NCBI RefSeq assembly: GCF_001591965.1 | Contig: NZ_BCVX01000002.1 | Span: 186,001 to 250,000, forward strand | DNA length: 64,000 nt | Direction: 5' to 3' | DNA from: Lysinibacillus odysseyi 34hs-1 = NBRC 100172 | GTDB lineage: Bacteria; Bacillota; Bacilli; Bacillales_A; Planococcaceae | Shown here: positions 46,932-55,851 of the stretch, one piece after another | Layout of the letters: every line of letters begins with the position of its first letter | How positions within the stretch are numbered: the stretch's first letter is position 1 | Position numbers and translations under genes: made by a program | Notes under the pieces: model-generated | Told to the model about the DNA's origin: nothing | The model's input: only the letters and a program-made list of their open reading frames with translations | Databases searched by the model: none

Positions 46932-47543
46932 ATGACGAAACATAAACAAACTATCGTGCTCCTTCTTTCTTTACTTTTCGTTTATGCAATGCTGATTTAT
47001 ACATTTGAGGAGAAAGCTATTTTTTGGTATTTGTATGCTTTTATTCTTTTAGTAGGAATCGCTATTGCACTCATCTTTGGAAAGCTTGAGGATCAACTTC
47101 CAACCTGGCAGTATTTAATTTATGGTATTGGTTATGGGACAATTACATACGGTCTTGTCAAGTTGGGCCATGTATTACTTCCATATATCGATAGCTCAGC
47201 CGAGAAAGATATTTCAAAATTCCTTGGAACATATGGACCAACAAATATTTGGCATTACTTGATGCTTATTTTCATTATCGTAATCGGCGAAGAGATTTTT
47301 TGGCGCGGCTATATTCAACAACAGTTGAAGCGCTTTACTTCTCCGTTATATGCTGTGTTTATTACAGCTCTTTTATTTTCTATCTCGCTTGCAGTCAGCG
47401 GTTTTTTACCAGGTGCTTTGGCAGCGATCGTAGCTGGATTAATATGGGGCGGATTGTATGAATGGAAGAAAAGTTTACCGCTGATCATTGTTGCTCACCT
47501 TACTTTTGTCTTGTTATTATTTCTAATTTTGCCTATTATTTAA
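46932..47543 (+). CDS. CPBP-family intramembrane protease
   Basis: A 203-residue membrane protein with about six to seven transmembrane helices. It carries the glutamate motif EEIFWRGYIQQ (about 118-128, EExxxR) and a later His (VAHLTFVLL, about 183), which together define the CPBP/Rce1 (Abi) glutamic-protease family. Members process prenylated or bacteriocin-type peptides, or give immunity to them; the substrate here is unknown. I chose the ATG at 46932 because AAGGAGGG lies 9 nt upstream; the longer frame starts inside the previous terminator. Confidence 0.85.
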   Translation: MTKHKQTIVLLLSLLFVYAMLIYTFEEKAIFWYLYAFILLVGIAIALIFGKLEDQLPTWQYLIYGIGYGTITYGLVKLGHVLLPYIDSSAEKDISKFLGTYGPTNIWHYLMLIFIIVIGEEIFWRGYIQQQLKRFTSPLYAVFITALLFSISLAVSGFLPGALAAIVAGLIWGGLYEWKKSLPLIIVAHLTFVLLLFLILPII

Positions 47544-47601
47544 ATATGCGGAACTTACTTCCCTGCAATACGTCAAATTATTAACAAGGAGGACAAGAAG
47601 G

Positions 47602-48306
47602 ATGAAAAAACAAACATTACTTTTTACATCGGCATTATCAGCAATGCTCCTACTCGCAGCTTGTAATACTACGGAGAAAGATGACACTCCAGTTGACGAT
47701 CAAACAACAGGTTCTGTAGATGAAACAACGAAAACAGAAGACGGAAGTAACGAAAACAAAGAGGAAACAGCAAACGGGTCATCCGAAGATACAACTGAGG
47801 AGAATGCAGGGAAAGACGTAGAGAACACATTACCCTCAATTCAGTATGAAGATGAAAACGGACAAAAGAAAGAATCAAAGCTTTCCTGGACAACAAGTCC
47901 GGAACAAGATTATGAAATTGCTTTAGCTGAAGGCTTCTCTCTTACTGCTGAAGAACCTGGCCGTGATATGGTAACATATAACGCAAACGACCAAATATCT
48001 ATGCGTGTTGAAACATTCTCAAAAGACGATACAGACTATGAAGAAAAGGCACGTGAAACGGAAAGTACAGTAGGACTTACGGCGCCGGACGGCCAGTATC
48101 AGCCTTATGATATTCAAAGTTTAGTAGAGAAAAATAAAGAGATCCAGCATGCTACTGGCTTTATCGCAACATTTGCAGAAGACGATGACCAGGTTGTGAC
48201 AGTAATCTATGAAAAGGATTCAAAAATTGTCCGTTTAACAGTATTTGACCGGACATCTTCAAAAGTTACGAATGCCTTGCTTGAAATGGGCTTAACAGTT
48301 AAATAA
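47602..48306 (+). CDS. Secreted lipoprotein of unknown function
   Basis: A 234-residue lipoprotein. A signal peptide with the lipobox LLAAC (Cys at ~21) is followed by a Thr/Asp/Glu/Asn-rich, disordered, acidic linker (about 25-75), then a globular domain of about 150 residues (SWTTSPEQDYEIALAEGFSL). It would be attached to the outer face of the membrane. AAGGAGG precedes the ATG. I do not recognise the globular domain. Confidence 0.8.
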   Translation: MKKQTLLFTSALSAMLLLAACNTTEKDDTPVDDQTTGSVDETTKTEDGSNENKEETANGSSEDTTEENAGKDVENTLPSIQYEDENGQKKESKLSWTTSPEQDYEIALAEGFSLTAEEPGRDMVTYNANDQISMRVETFSKDDTDYEEKARETESTVGLTAPDGQYQPYDIQSLVEKNKEIQHATGFIATFAEDDDQVVTVIYEKDSKIVRLTVFDRTSSKVTNALLEMGLTVK

Positions 48307-48315
48307 TGAAGAAAC

Positions 48316-48350
48316 AAAAGGAGCTTGCCTAGTGCATGCTCCTTTTTTTA
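48316..48350. terminator. Terminator between the lipoprotein and MarR genes
   Basis: AAAGGAGC-TTGC pairs with GCAT-GCTCCTTT around CTAGT, with T-runs in both directions. It serves the plus-strand lipoprotein gene and may also serve the convergent marR. Confidence 0.85.
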
Positions 48351-48794
48351 ATAAGATAAATCCTTTATTGACCGGCCTAATTTTTTTAATAGCTCAATTG
48401 CTGTTTCCTTTTCCTCAGGCGACAAGACACTCATCAGCTCATGAAGCTCCTTTTCGTGTTCAGGGAAAATCTCTCCCATGAATGCAGCCCCTTCTTCAGA
48501 AATCTCTGCATATGTGACACGACGATCTGTCGGACAAGAAACACGATTTAGAAGCCCACGTTTCTCCAACTTGTCCACTACATAAGTAATGGAACCGCTT
48601 GCAAGTAAAATTTTATTCCCAATTTGTTGCAAAGGCTGTCTTCCTTTATGGTAAAGCAGCTCTAATACAGCAAATTCCGTAGGATTTAAACCTTTTTGTT
48701 GGAAAAATTGATTTGTCGTTTCACTAATCGCTTTTTGTGCCCTTGATAACACAATAAATAATTTAAGCGATTGTTTTACCTCTTCAGTTGCCAT
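48348..48794 (-). CDS. MarR-family transcriptional regulator, YkvE-like
   Basis: A 148-residue winged-helix dimer. The recognition helix and wing lie at about 48-95 (LLASGSITYVVDKLEKRGL, then the wing Arg pair in CPTDRRVTYAEI). B. subtilis ykvE is the close counterpart and, as here, stands next to a sensor kinase gene. GAGGATG lies 8 nt before the ATG at 48794. Ligand and target are unknown. Confidence 0.88.
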   Translation of the reverse strand: MATEEVKQSLKLFIVLSRAQKAISETTNQFFQQKGLNPTEFAVLELLYHKGRQPLQQIGNKILLASGSITYVVDKLEKRGLLNRVSCPTDRRVTYAEISEEGAAFMGEIFPEHEKELHELMSVLSPEEKETAIELLKKLGRSIKDLSY

Positions 48795-48867
48795 TGACAA
48801 ATCATCCTCTACTTTTTATTCTCTCTCTTATTATAGCTAGTAGAAAAAAGCTTTGTCAAAATGAATT

Positions 48868-50274
48868 TTAACCAGGCAGTACATTTCCGTGCTGCACGAT
48901 GACTTGATTTGTCAAGGCATTCGGAAACGTCAAGATGAACGTTGTGCCGATATTTGGCATACTCTCTACTTCAATGGAGCCATTTAAATCGTCCATAATT
49001 TTCTTCACAAGCGGTAATCCTAATCCCGTGCCTTTATCCTTCGTTGTAAAGAACGGCTTAAATAGATTTTTATACGCTTCTTCGCTCATGCCCACGCCTT
49101 CATCCTGGACACAAAGCTGGACATAATGTGCTGTTGCATGCAGCCGAATAGAAATATTGCCTTGATTGTTCATTGCTTGAATAGCATTTTTAATCAAATT
49201 AATCAGCATCTGCTTGAGTCGTCCTTCGTTTCCAATAATAATATGCGGCAGCTGCTCATCAACCTCTAATTGCAGAATCACATTGTGCATTAATGCTTCA
49301 AACTGCATAAAATCAATTGCCTCTTTGGATAGTGCTACTAAATCAACCTTTTTAAAGGAGGACTTGCGCGGGGCTGATAAAAATAGCAGCTCAGATAGGA
49401 TAGAATCTAATCTTTGAAACTCCTGATCCATTATGGAAAAGTAGTTTTCCTGTCCTGCCGGGGCCTCACTTTTAATCAGCTCCACAAAACCTTTTAGTGC
49501 AGTCAGCGGATTTCTGATTTCATGGGCAATCGAAGCACTCATTTGGCCCAGCTCTTTTAAATAGCTTTGTTCTTTAACTTGTGCCTGTAATCTCATATAA
49601 GCTGTATGATCAAAAATTGAAATGATGTAAAGATCATTCACCTGATCGTACATAGCTTTAATTTCATAATAAAAATGTTCTGCACTGTCACTTTTTTGAA
49701 GAAGCAGTGTAGAAGGCATTCTTTTTTCTATATTTTCAAAAAATTGCGAAGCTGAAGAATACTCGTAAGTAAAGTATTTCAACATCTGCTTATAATGCTT
49801 TGTTAGAACTTGTGTTTTACTGAAACCGATATACTGCAGGGCTTTTTGATTTGCATCCAAAATATGACCCGTTGCATTAAAAACCACCATACCCAGCTCT
49901 ATCTGGTTGAACATCGAAAGGACAGGCCAGCTTGATTGTTCCCGTGCCGGTTGCTTTATGTCTTCGATTGTCACAATGACAATATCATAGAGTTCATCAT
50001 AATTGCCACTAATAGTAATAGTAGTCGGCGTTGATGTTTCCACCTGAATTTCGCCATAAGCCTCAGGTTGCTGGCACGCTTGCTTTATGAATTCATGCCA
50101 TAACTTAATAGATTCCTCGGCAATCGGCAAAAAGCAGTCGCTTTCTGTTAGCTCCAGCAAATTCCTTGTTTGCTTACTGATAAAAAGGATCTCCAAAGAT
50201 TTAGAAACAAATATTGTACATTGATTGGCTAGCTGTGAATCTTGGTGGAAATCTGTGCTAGGGGTTAATACCAT
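48868..50274 (-). CDS. Orphan soluble PAS-domain histidine kinase
   Basis: About 468 residues with no transmembrane helix. Two PAS-like regions (about 15-115 and 120-235) precede HisKA with the phospho-accepting His in SIAHEIRNPLTALKGF (~H250) and an HATPase_c domain (N box LINLIKNAIQAM, G1 DEGVGMSEE, G2 KDKGTGLGLPLV). No response-regulator gene is adjacent, which is typical of the sporulation phosphorelay kinases (KinA/KinC/KinE types). It is next to a MarR gene, like kinD-ykvE in B. subtilis, but lacks KinD's membrane sensor. The ATG at 50274 sits 7 nt after GGGAGGA. Confidence 0.85.
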   Translation of the reverse strand: MVLTPSTDFHQDSQLANQCTIFVSKSLEILFISKQTRNLLELTESDCFLPIAEESIKLWHEFIKQACQQPEAYGEIQVETSTPTTITISGNYDELYDIVIVTIEDIKQPAREQSSWPVLSMFNQIELGMVVFNATGHILDANQKALQYIGFSKTQVLTKHYKQMLKYFTYEYSSASQFFENIEKRMPSTLLLQKSDSAEHFYYEIKAMYDQVNDLYIISIFDHTAYMRLQAQVKEQSYLKELGQMSASIAHEIRNPLTALKGFVELIKSEAPAGQENYFSIMDQEFQRLDSILSELLFLSAPRKSSFKKVDLVALSKEAIDFMQFEALMHNVILQLEVDEQLPHIIIGNEGRLKQMLINLIKNAIQAMNNQGNISIRLHATAHYVQLCVQDEGVGMSEEAYKNLFKPFFTTKDKGTGLGLPLVKKIMDDLNGSIEVESMPNIGTTFILTFPNALTNQVIVQHGNVLPG

Positions 50275-50430
50275 AGTCATTCCTCCCTTTCTTTCAAGCT
50301 CAGATAACGTATTTTATGTTGAAATCTCTCATCTTATACATACTATTTAGTTTTTTCCTAATTTTATCTTACAAGTAGTATAAATTATTCCATAATTTAG
50401 GTATGAATAGAATGGGTAATTTTTATCATA

Positions 50431-50459
50431 TTGTTCACTCAACATTACACTGTTACAAT
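50431..50459 (+). promoter_or_regulatory. Sigma-A promoter of the radical SAM gene
   Basis: TTGTTC (50431-50436) and TACAAT (50454-50459) are spaced by 17 bp, 24 bp before the gene's ATG. Confidence 0.6.
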
Positions 50460-50483
50460 ATAACACGAGAAGGAGATTAGAAC

Positions 50484-52220
50484 ATGAAAATTATTTTAGC
50501 CACTCTTAATGCCAAATATATTCATACAAACTTGGCTATCCGTTATTTAAAAGCAAGCGCTCGTCCTGAATTTGATCCTGAGCTTGCTGAATATACAATT
50601 AAAGACCCTGCATTTAATATTGTATCAGATCTTTTCCAAAAGCGGCCAGATGTTATCGGATTCAGCTGTTATATTTGGAACATTGAAGAGACAATAAAAG
50701 TTGTACGTATGTTGAAAACTGTATTGCCGCAGACAAAAATCATACTTGGAGGTCCGGAAGTCTCCTATGATGTTCATGATTGGCTGAGAAAAATACCGGA
50801 AATAGACTTTATCATTATGGGCGAAGGAGAAATCTCTTTCAAAGAACTCATGCACTACTTAAACGGAAGCCTTCCGTTAGAAGAAGTACGGGGTATTTGC
50901 TACCTGGAAAATAATAAAGTGAAAATCCATGCACAGCCTCCTAAAATAGATCTTCGGGAACTAGCAACACCATTTCGTTTCGAAGAGGATCTCCCTCACC
51001 TTGGTAAGCGGATTCAATATATTGAAACGAGCCGGGGCTGTCCGTTCCAATGTCAGTTCTGCCTATCAAGCATCGAAGTAGGAGTCCGCTACTTTAGCCG
51101 CGAGAAAATCAAGGAGGATATCCGCTTCCTGATGGATAACGGAGCCCGGACAATTAAATTTGTAGACCGTACATTCAATATCAGCCGCAGCTACGCGATG
51201 GAAATGTTCCAATTCCTCATTGATGAACATAAACCAGGTGTTGTCTTCCAATTTGAGATAACAGCCGATATTATGCGTCCTGAGGTTATTCAATTTTTAA
51301 ATGATAATGCACCAGCCGGGCTTTTCCGCTTTGAAATCGGTGTCCAATCAACAAACGATTTAACGAATGATTTAGTAAAGCGGCGCCAAAATTTCGATAA
51401 GCTAAAACGTACCGTAACGATGGTAAAAGAGGGCGGTAAAATTGATCAGCATCTTGACTTAATCGCCGGCCTTCCTGAGGAAGACTATTATTCTTTCCGT
51501 AAAACATTTAATGATGTATTTGCCATGCGCCCGGAAGAATTACAGCTTGGTTTCCTCAAGCTTTTACGCGGTACCGGTCTTCGTCTTGAAGCACAGAAAT
51601 ACGGCTACACATATGTCGACGTGGCGCCATATGAAATCTTCTCGAATAATGTCCTTCCGTTTGAAGATATTGTCCGTATCAAACATGCTGAAGATGTACT
51701 AGAGAAATATTGGAATGCCCACCGGATGGACCGGACAATCGAATACCTCGTGACAGATGTCTTTGAAACACCTTTTGACTTCTTCCAAAGCTTCGGCACG
51801 TATTGGGAAGAGCGGGGCTGGTCGCGGATCGGCCATCAGCTGGAGGACCTATTCCTTCGTCTGCTAGAGTTTCTACGTACTTTACCGCATGTCGATGTAG
51901 GTATTGTGAATACGCTAATGCTCATCGACTACTTTACACCAATGTCCTTCATTCCAAGAAAAACATGGTGGGAGGAGCGGGTACCTGAGGAGAAAGCGAA
52001 GGAACTTTATAAGCTGATTCGTACGGACGCTTCTATAGCCGGGGAAGAATTCGCAGCTTTAAATATTAGCGAAAAGGATTTATTCAAACACACCCTTATC
52101 CTGCCTTCCAGCCTTTCAATGAAGGAATTGCACGAAGGTCAGGTAGTAAAAAAAGAAGGTTATTTATTTACGTATTTCCGTCAAGGACAGGCTCCTTATA
52201 TGGCGGATCTTACCTTATAG
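50484..52220 (+). CDS. B12-binding-domain radical SAM protein (DUF4080)
   Basis: A 578-residue protein. An N-terminal cobalamin-binding-type Rossmann domain (about 1-130, with GGPEVSYD) is followed by a radical SAM barrel with the cluster motif CPFQCQFC (about 190-197) and a C-terminal DUF4080-type domain. The B12-binding DxHxxG motif is not obvious, so cobalamin use is uncertain. The reaction is unknown; relatives act in methyl-transfer or methylthiolation. AAGGAG precedes the ATG. It is a single-gene unit with a terminator. Confidence 0.88.
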   Translation: MKIILATLNAKYIHTNLAIRYLKASARPEFDPELAEYTIKDPAFNIVSDLFQKRPDVIGFSCYIWNIEETIKVVRMLKTVLPQTKIILGGPEVSYDVHDWLRKIPEIDFIIMGEGEISFKELMHYLNGSLPLEEVRGICYLENNKVKIHAQPPKIDLRELATPFRFEEDLPHLGKRIQYIETSRGCPFQCQFCLSSIEVGVRYFSREKIKEDIRFLMDNGARTIKFVDRTFNISRSYAMEMFQFLIDEHKPGVVFQFEITADIMRPEVIQFLNDNAPAGLFRFEIGVQSTNDLTNDLVKRRQNFDKLKRTVTMVKEGGKIDQHLDLIAGLPEEDYYSFRKTFNDVFAMRPEELQLGFLKLLRGTGLRLEAQKYGYTYVDVAPYEIFSNNVLPFEDIVRIKHAEDVLEKYWNAHRMDRTIEYLVTDVFETPFDFFQSFGTYWEERGWSRIGHQLEDLFLRLLEFLRTLPHVDVGIVNTLMLIDYFTPMSFIPRKTWWEERVPEEKAKELYKLIRTDASIAGEEFAALNISEKDLFKHTLILPSSLSMKELHEGQVVKKEGYLFTYFRQGQAPYMADLTL

Positions 52221-52222
52221 AA

Positions 52223-52248
52223 AAATCGTGGGCTTTTGCCCACGATTT
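52223..52248. terminator. Bidirectional terminator between the radical SAM gene and ktrD
   Basis: AAATCGTGGGC (52223-52233) and GCCCACGATTT (52238-52248) form an 11-bp perfect stem with a TTTT loop. T-runs flank it on both strands. Confidence 0.93.
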
Positions 52249-52253
52249 CTTTT

Positions 52254-53603
52254 TTATCCGATAATCACGCGTTCCTTCGGATAACGGTAATTTACTTTTT
52301 TTGTTTTTCCGCCTAATGTGTACAGGAAGGAAATAAGACCGACACGTCCAATGAACATGAGGACGATAATGACACCCTTCCCAATAAATGATAATTCATT
52401 TGTAATGCCGAGACTCATGCCGCATGTTCCGAAGGCAGATGTAATTTCAAAAATAATCTGGGTCGTCGTCGCCTGGGGCTCTGTAATTAACAGGATGATC
52501 ATTGCGCCCAGCACCATAAATAACGCCAGGAAAATAACAGCAAAGGAACGGAACATATCAATCTGATGAATTTCCTTTCCGAAAATCTGCACTTCATTTC
52601 TGCCATTGGCAAATGTGATTAAAAACAAAATAGCAATAGCAAATGTTGTCGTACGGATCCCTCCGCCTACTGAGCTTGGGGATGAACCGATGAACATAAG
52701 AAAGCTCATGAAAATATCAGTAGCCTCACTGAATGTCCTGACATCATATGTCGTTAATCCAGCAGATCTTGTCGAGACAGAATGGTACATCGCGGAAAAG
52801 ATTGCTTCATGCCATTTCATGCCTTTAAAGGATTGGAAAATTTCCAGAATATAAATACCAAGTGAGCCAATAACAAAAAGTACCCCGTATGTAGCTGTTG
52901 TAATTTTCGTAAATAGGCTAAAGCGGAATCCTGGTGTTTTTCTTTTCAGAAAAGCTTTGACTTCAATTAATACCGGAAACCCAATGGCACCTAAAACGAT
53001 AAGTAGCATCGTCACAAACTGGACGAAGTAATCCAAATGAAATTGCTGCAGGCTCATTCCGGTAATGTCAAATCCTCCATTGGTTGTGGCCGAAATAGAG
53101 GTGAACACCCCATGGACAATAGATTCCTCCCATGTTTCAAAATATCGTTTAAAATGCACTGTTAAAATAATAGCGCCAAACGCTTCGATGGCAAATAAAA
53201 TTTTGGCGATTTCCTGTATAAGATGGACAACTCCTGCTATGCTTGTCTGATTATGATCGATCATAATCAGCTGCCGTTCCCGCATCCCGATTTTTTTCCC
53301 GACCAGCAGCCAAATAAAAGTACCCAAGGACATGATGCCGATCGCGCCAAACTGCAGGATGATTAGTAGCATGACGATACCAAATCCGGTGTAGGTGTGC
53401 GATATATCAAAGACCGTAAGACCCGTCACACTCACAGCACTGACGGCTGTAAAAAGCGTATCAATGGCTGGAACCTCTATTCCTGGCTTAAGTACCCAAG
53501 GTAAACTCAGCAGGCCAAACGAGACCGCTATTGCTATAAAATAATATGAGACGAGCATTTGGAATGGTGTAATCCCCTGCTTCGTTTTTCGTTTTATTCG
53601 CAT
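52254..53603 (-). CDS. ktrD: Potassium transporter membrane subunit KtrD
   Basis: A 449-residue TrkH/KtrB-family channel, the length of B. subtilis KtrD (YkrM). Its four repeated pore loops are visible: SVTGLTVFD (about 57-65), TNGGFDITG (about 171), SAGLTTYD (about 287) and GTCGMSLG (about 399). It imports K+ together with the RCK protein KtrC, encoded at 26092-26748. GAGGAGG precedes the ATG. No c-di-AMP riboswitch is seen in the 100 bp ahead of it. Confidence 0.93.
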   Translation of the reverse strand: MRIKRKTKQGITPFQMLVSYYFIAIAVSFGLLSLPWVLKPGIEVPAIDTLFTAVSAVSVTGLTVFDISHTYTGFGIVMLLIILQFGAIGIMSLGTFIWLLVGKKIGMRERQLIMIDHNQTSIAGVVHLIQEIAKILFAIEAFGAIILTVHFKRYFETWEESIVHGVFTSISATTNGGFDITGMSLQQFHLDYFVQFVTMLLIVLGAIGFPVLIEVKAFLKRKTPGFRFSLFTKITTATYGVLFVIGSLGIYILEIFQSFKGMKWHEAIFSAMYHSVSTRSAGLTTYDVRTFSEATDIFMSFLMFIGSSPSSVGGGIRTTTFAIAILFLITFANGRNEVQIFGKEIHQIDMFRSFAVIFLALFMVLGAMIILLITEPQATTTQIIFEITSAFGTCGMSLGITNELSFIGKGVIIVLMFIGRVGLISFLYTLGGKTKKVNYRYPKERVIIG

Positions 53604-53652
53604 AGCCCGCCCTCCTCAAAAAAACGTATATAGCGAAATTTACCACAAAAAT

Positions 53653-53698
53653 AAAAGATGCGCTATAGGTTGTTATACCACCTTTAGCACATCTTCAT
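53653..53698 (-). terminator. Terminator of the TerC-family gene
   Basis: On the minus strand AAGATGTGCTAAAGG pairs with CCTATAGCGCATCTT with few mismatches, followed by TTATTTTT. It separates this gene from ktrD. Confidence 0.75.
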
Positions 53699-53703
53699 TC
53701 TTA

Positions 53704-54459
53704 TTAGGCTGCTTTTTTGTTTTTTGCTACACCAGTCAAGTAACCGCCAACCGCAATTCCAAGTAACACAACCCAGAAAATTACTTTCCATGCTGTAGAA
53801 TGTGGGAAATGCGGGTCAATGATCGCCAGATTTTCATGACCAAGCGCCAGTACTGCCAATTTCACTCCAACCCATCCTACAATTAGGAATGCGGCCGTTT
53901 CAAGGCTTGGATAATCCTGCAGAACTTTCACGAACCATTGCGCCGCAAAACGCATGATGACCAGCCCGATGAACCCGCCTAGGAACATAACAGAAAATGG
54001 CCCTGCATTAATACCGCCAATTTCAAAATCCCCAAGATGCGGCAATGTCATCGCAATTGCTACTGCTGCAAGCATCGAATCGATTGCAAAAGCAATATCT
54101 GCAAACTCTACCTTTACAACAGTCATCCAGAAACCAGAGCCCTTGCCCTCTTTGATCTCATCATCGTCACCCTTATTAAAGTGGTTATCATACAAATGCT
54201 TGATCGAAATGAATAACAGATATGCCGCACCGATTGCCTGGATCTGCCAGTACTTTGCTAAAACTGTGATTAAGAATAAAGCAATAAAGCGGAATACAAA
54301 TGCTCCGAATAGCCCGTAGAACAAAGCCTTCTTTTGTTGCTCGCGCGGCAGGTGCTTTACCATTACCGCCATGACGACAGCATTATCGGCAGCAAGCAGT
54401 CCCTCCAAAAATACTAGGACGAGCAGGACCCATGCGTACTCTAATAAAATTGTCTCCAT
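53704..54459 (-). CDS. TerC/YkoY-family membrane protein, probable manganese exporter
   Basis: A 251-residue membrane protein with about seven transmembrane helices. It has the TerC signature LEGLLAADNAVVMAVM (about 18-33) and the second acidic helix motif VEFADIAFAIDSML (about 117-130). YkoY/MeeF-type members load exported proteins with Mn or export it. The gene is preceded by a yybP-ykoY manganese riboswitch, which supports that role. The ATG at 54459 is chosen because AAGGAGG lies 11 nt upstream; the longer frame starts inside the leader. Confidence 0.9.
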   Translation of the reverse strand: METILLEYAWVLLVLVFLEGLLAADNAVVMAVMVKHLPREQQKKALFYGLFGAFVFRFIALFLITVLAKYWQIQAIGAAYLLFISIKHLYDNHFNKGDDDEIKEGKGSGFWMTVVKVEFADIAFAIDSMLAAVAIAMTLPHLGDFEIGGINAGPFSVMFLGGFIGLVIMRFAAQWFVKVLQDYPSLETAAFLIVGWVGVKLAVLALGHENLAIIDPHFPHSTAWKVIFWVVLLGIAVGGYLTGVAKNKKAA

Positions 54460-54544
54460 AAACGTGACATCCTCCTTTTTTTGTATCATCAATTTTTATT
54501 CAACTCTACAAGGTAATGCTGAAAAATCCGTTTCCGCACAAAAG

Positions 54545-54680
54545 AAAAAGACCCATGCCTAAAAAACAGGCAAAGGTCTTGCTAAGCAAAAATTATATGC
54601 TATCACACCCGATGGCTCCAAACCATGTCATGACGAATGTGAAGTAAGTAGTTTCCTACTTATAGCTACTCCCCTTTGAC
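54545..54680 (-). promoter_or_regulatory. yybP-ykoY manganese riboswitch
   Basis: Read on the minus strand, the leader begins AAAGGGGAGTAGC (54665-54677), the conserved 5' box of this class, and ends with GCAAGACCTTTGCC (54569-54582), the conserved 3' strand. The distal part then forms an intrinsic terminator (AAGACC...GGTCTT with a TTTTTCTTT tail, 54541-54581). Mn2+ binding is expected to prevent termination and switch on the TerC-family gene. Confidence 0.9.
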
Positions 54681-54716
54681 AAAATGTCAACGGATATTCA
54701 GTTACTTTGTAATATA

Positions 54717-54746
54717 AGTATAAGCGATGGACCATTAGAAAAGCAA
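54717..54746 (-). promoter_or_regulatory. Candidate promoter of the riboswitch-TerC unit
   Basis: On the minus strand TTGCTT (54741-54746) and TATACT (54717-54722) are spaced by 18 bp, about 40 bp before the riboswitch core. Confidence 0.5.
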
Positions 54747-54751
54747 CTATA

Positions 54752-55837
54752 TTATTTGATAGAAATTAACAAATCTTGGCGGCATTTATTTTTGTTATAA
54801 AAGTCTACTAATATGGGTATTATCTCCATAGTATCCGGGCAGGAAATAGTAGATGTTCGTAAAAGTTCCTCTGTCTGTGTTGCATCAAATTCAGCTTGCC
54901 AGGCAAGGTAATCGAAGCTTTCGTATTCTATTCCAAGCTTTTTTCTTATTTTATAGCTTTCTGCTATTTTTTTCATGACTGCTGTCGGGATACGTCCCGC
55001 TACTCTTCTGCCGGACAGTTGTCTTACTATCTCTTTAAAGATTTTATATGTTTTAGGCGGTCTTGGATTGGTTATATGAAATGTCTTTCCCTCTGCTTCT
55101 TGAGATTTACACATATATATGGCAGCTTTTACAACATAGTCAACAGGCACAATATTCAGTGCTGCCCTTTTGCTTCCTACATAAAGGATAAATGGCCATT
55201 TCTTTAAAGAGTCTATCATATTGAAGTAAAAGTAGAGCCCATCAAATTTATCTGTTTCTCCGGTTTCAGAATGGCCGCAAACGATACCCGGCCGGATAAT
55301 AGTCAATGGCACTTCCATTTTCAGATCCTCTACACGGAGCTCTGCTTCATACTTTGTTTCTTCATAGTAATTTTTAAATGCAGGAGGACGTATAAGTTCT
55401 GTTTCCAACAGACGGCCATAACGCCTGCCTGCCACGGAAGCTGTACTAAAATACATATAGCGCTGCAGCTTCGGAAGTGTCCGGACAAAATCATTTACAT
55501 GTGCTGTTCCATGGACATTTACCTTCCAAGCTGCTTTACGCTCAACTGCCAAGTCGTAGATGGCTGCCAAGTGCCAGACAATTTGTGTATACAGGGATAT
55601 CGCGGCAAGCTCGGCATCACCCAGACCCAGATTAGGGAGGGTAATATCCCCTTCGAAAAGCTCTATCCGGCAGTTCGGATATCGTTTAGCTATTGTCTGT
55701 ACCTTTCTTCTTGCCTTCTCCATTTCGCCCGGCAATACAATGGCATATATTTGTTCTGTCACATTCTCCTTAAAAAGCTGGTCAGCCAAATGACCAGCTA
55801 TGAAGCCTGGAAATCCCGTTAATAAGTGTGCTCCCAC
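54752..55837 (-). CDS. Extended SDR / acyl-CoA (thioester) reductase-like protein
   Basis: A 361-residue NAD(P)-binding protein of the male-sterility/thioester-reductase type (NAD_binding_4). The nucleotide motif is TGFPGFIAGHL (about 7-17), and the catalytic Tyr-x-x-x-Lys lies in YYEETKYE (about 158-165). The substrate is unknown; relatives reduce fatty acyl thioesters or act as sugar/sterol dehydrogenases. The start is a GTG at 55837 with AAAGGAGGAG 7 nt upstream. It follows the RND exporter by 14 nt and is probably co-transcribed with it. Confidence 0.82.
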   Translation of the reverse strand: MGAHLLTGFPGFIAGHLADQLFKENVTEQIYAIVLPGEMEKARRKVQTIAKRYPNCRIELFEGDITLPNLGLGDAELAAISLYTQIVWHLAAIYDLAVERKAAWKVNVHGTAHVNDFVRTLPKLQRYMYFSTASVAGRRYGRLLETELIRPPAFKNYYEETKYEAELRVEDLKMEVPLTIIRPGIVCGHSETGETDKFDGLYFYFNMIDSLKKWPFILYVGSKRAALNIVPVDYVVKAAIYMCKSQEAEGKTFHITNPRPPKTYKIFKEIVRQLSGRRVAGRIPTAVMKKIAESYKIRKKLGIEYESFDYLAWQAEFDATQTEELLRTSTISCPDTMEIIPILVDFYNKNKCRQDLLISIK

Positions 55838-55851
55838 CTGTCACTCCTCCT

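Noticed and set aside
53604-53703. Possible c-di-AMP (ydaO/kimA) riboswitch ahead of ktrD
   Set aside because: The gap is only 100 bp and is mostly the terminator of the preceding gene; the conserved riboswitch core is not seen.
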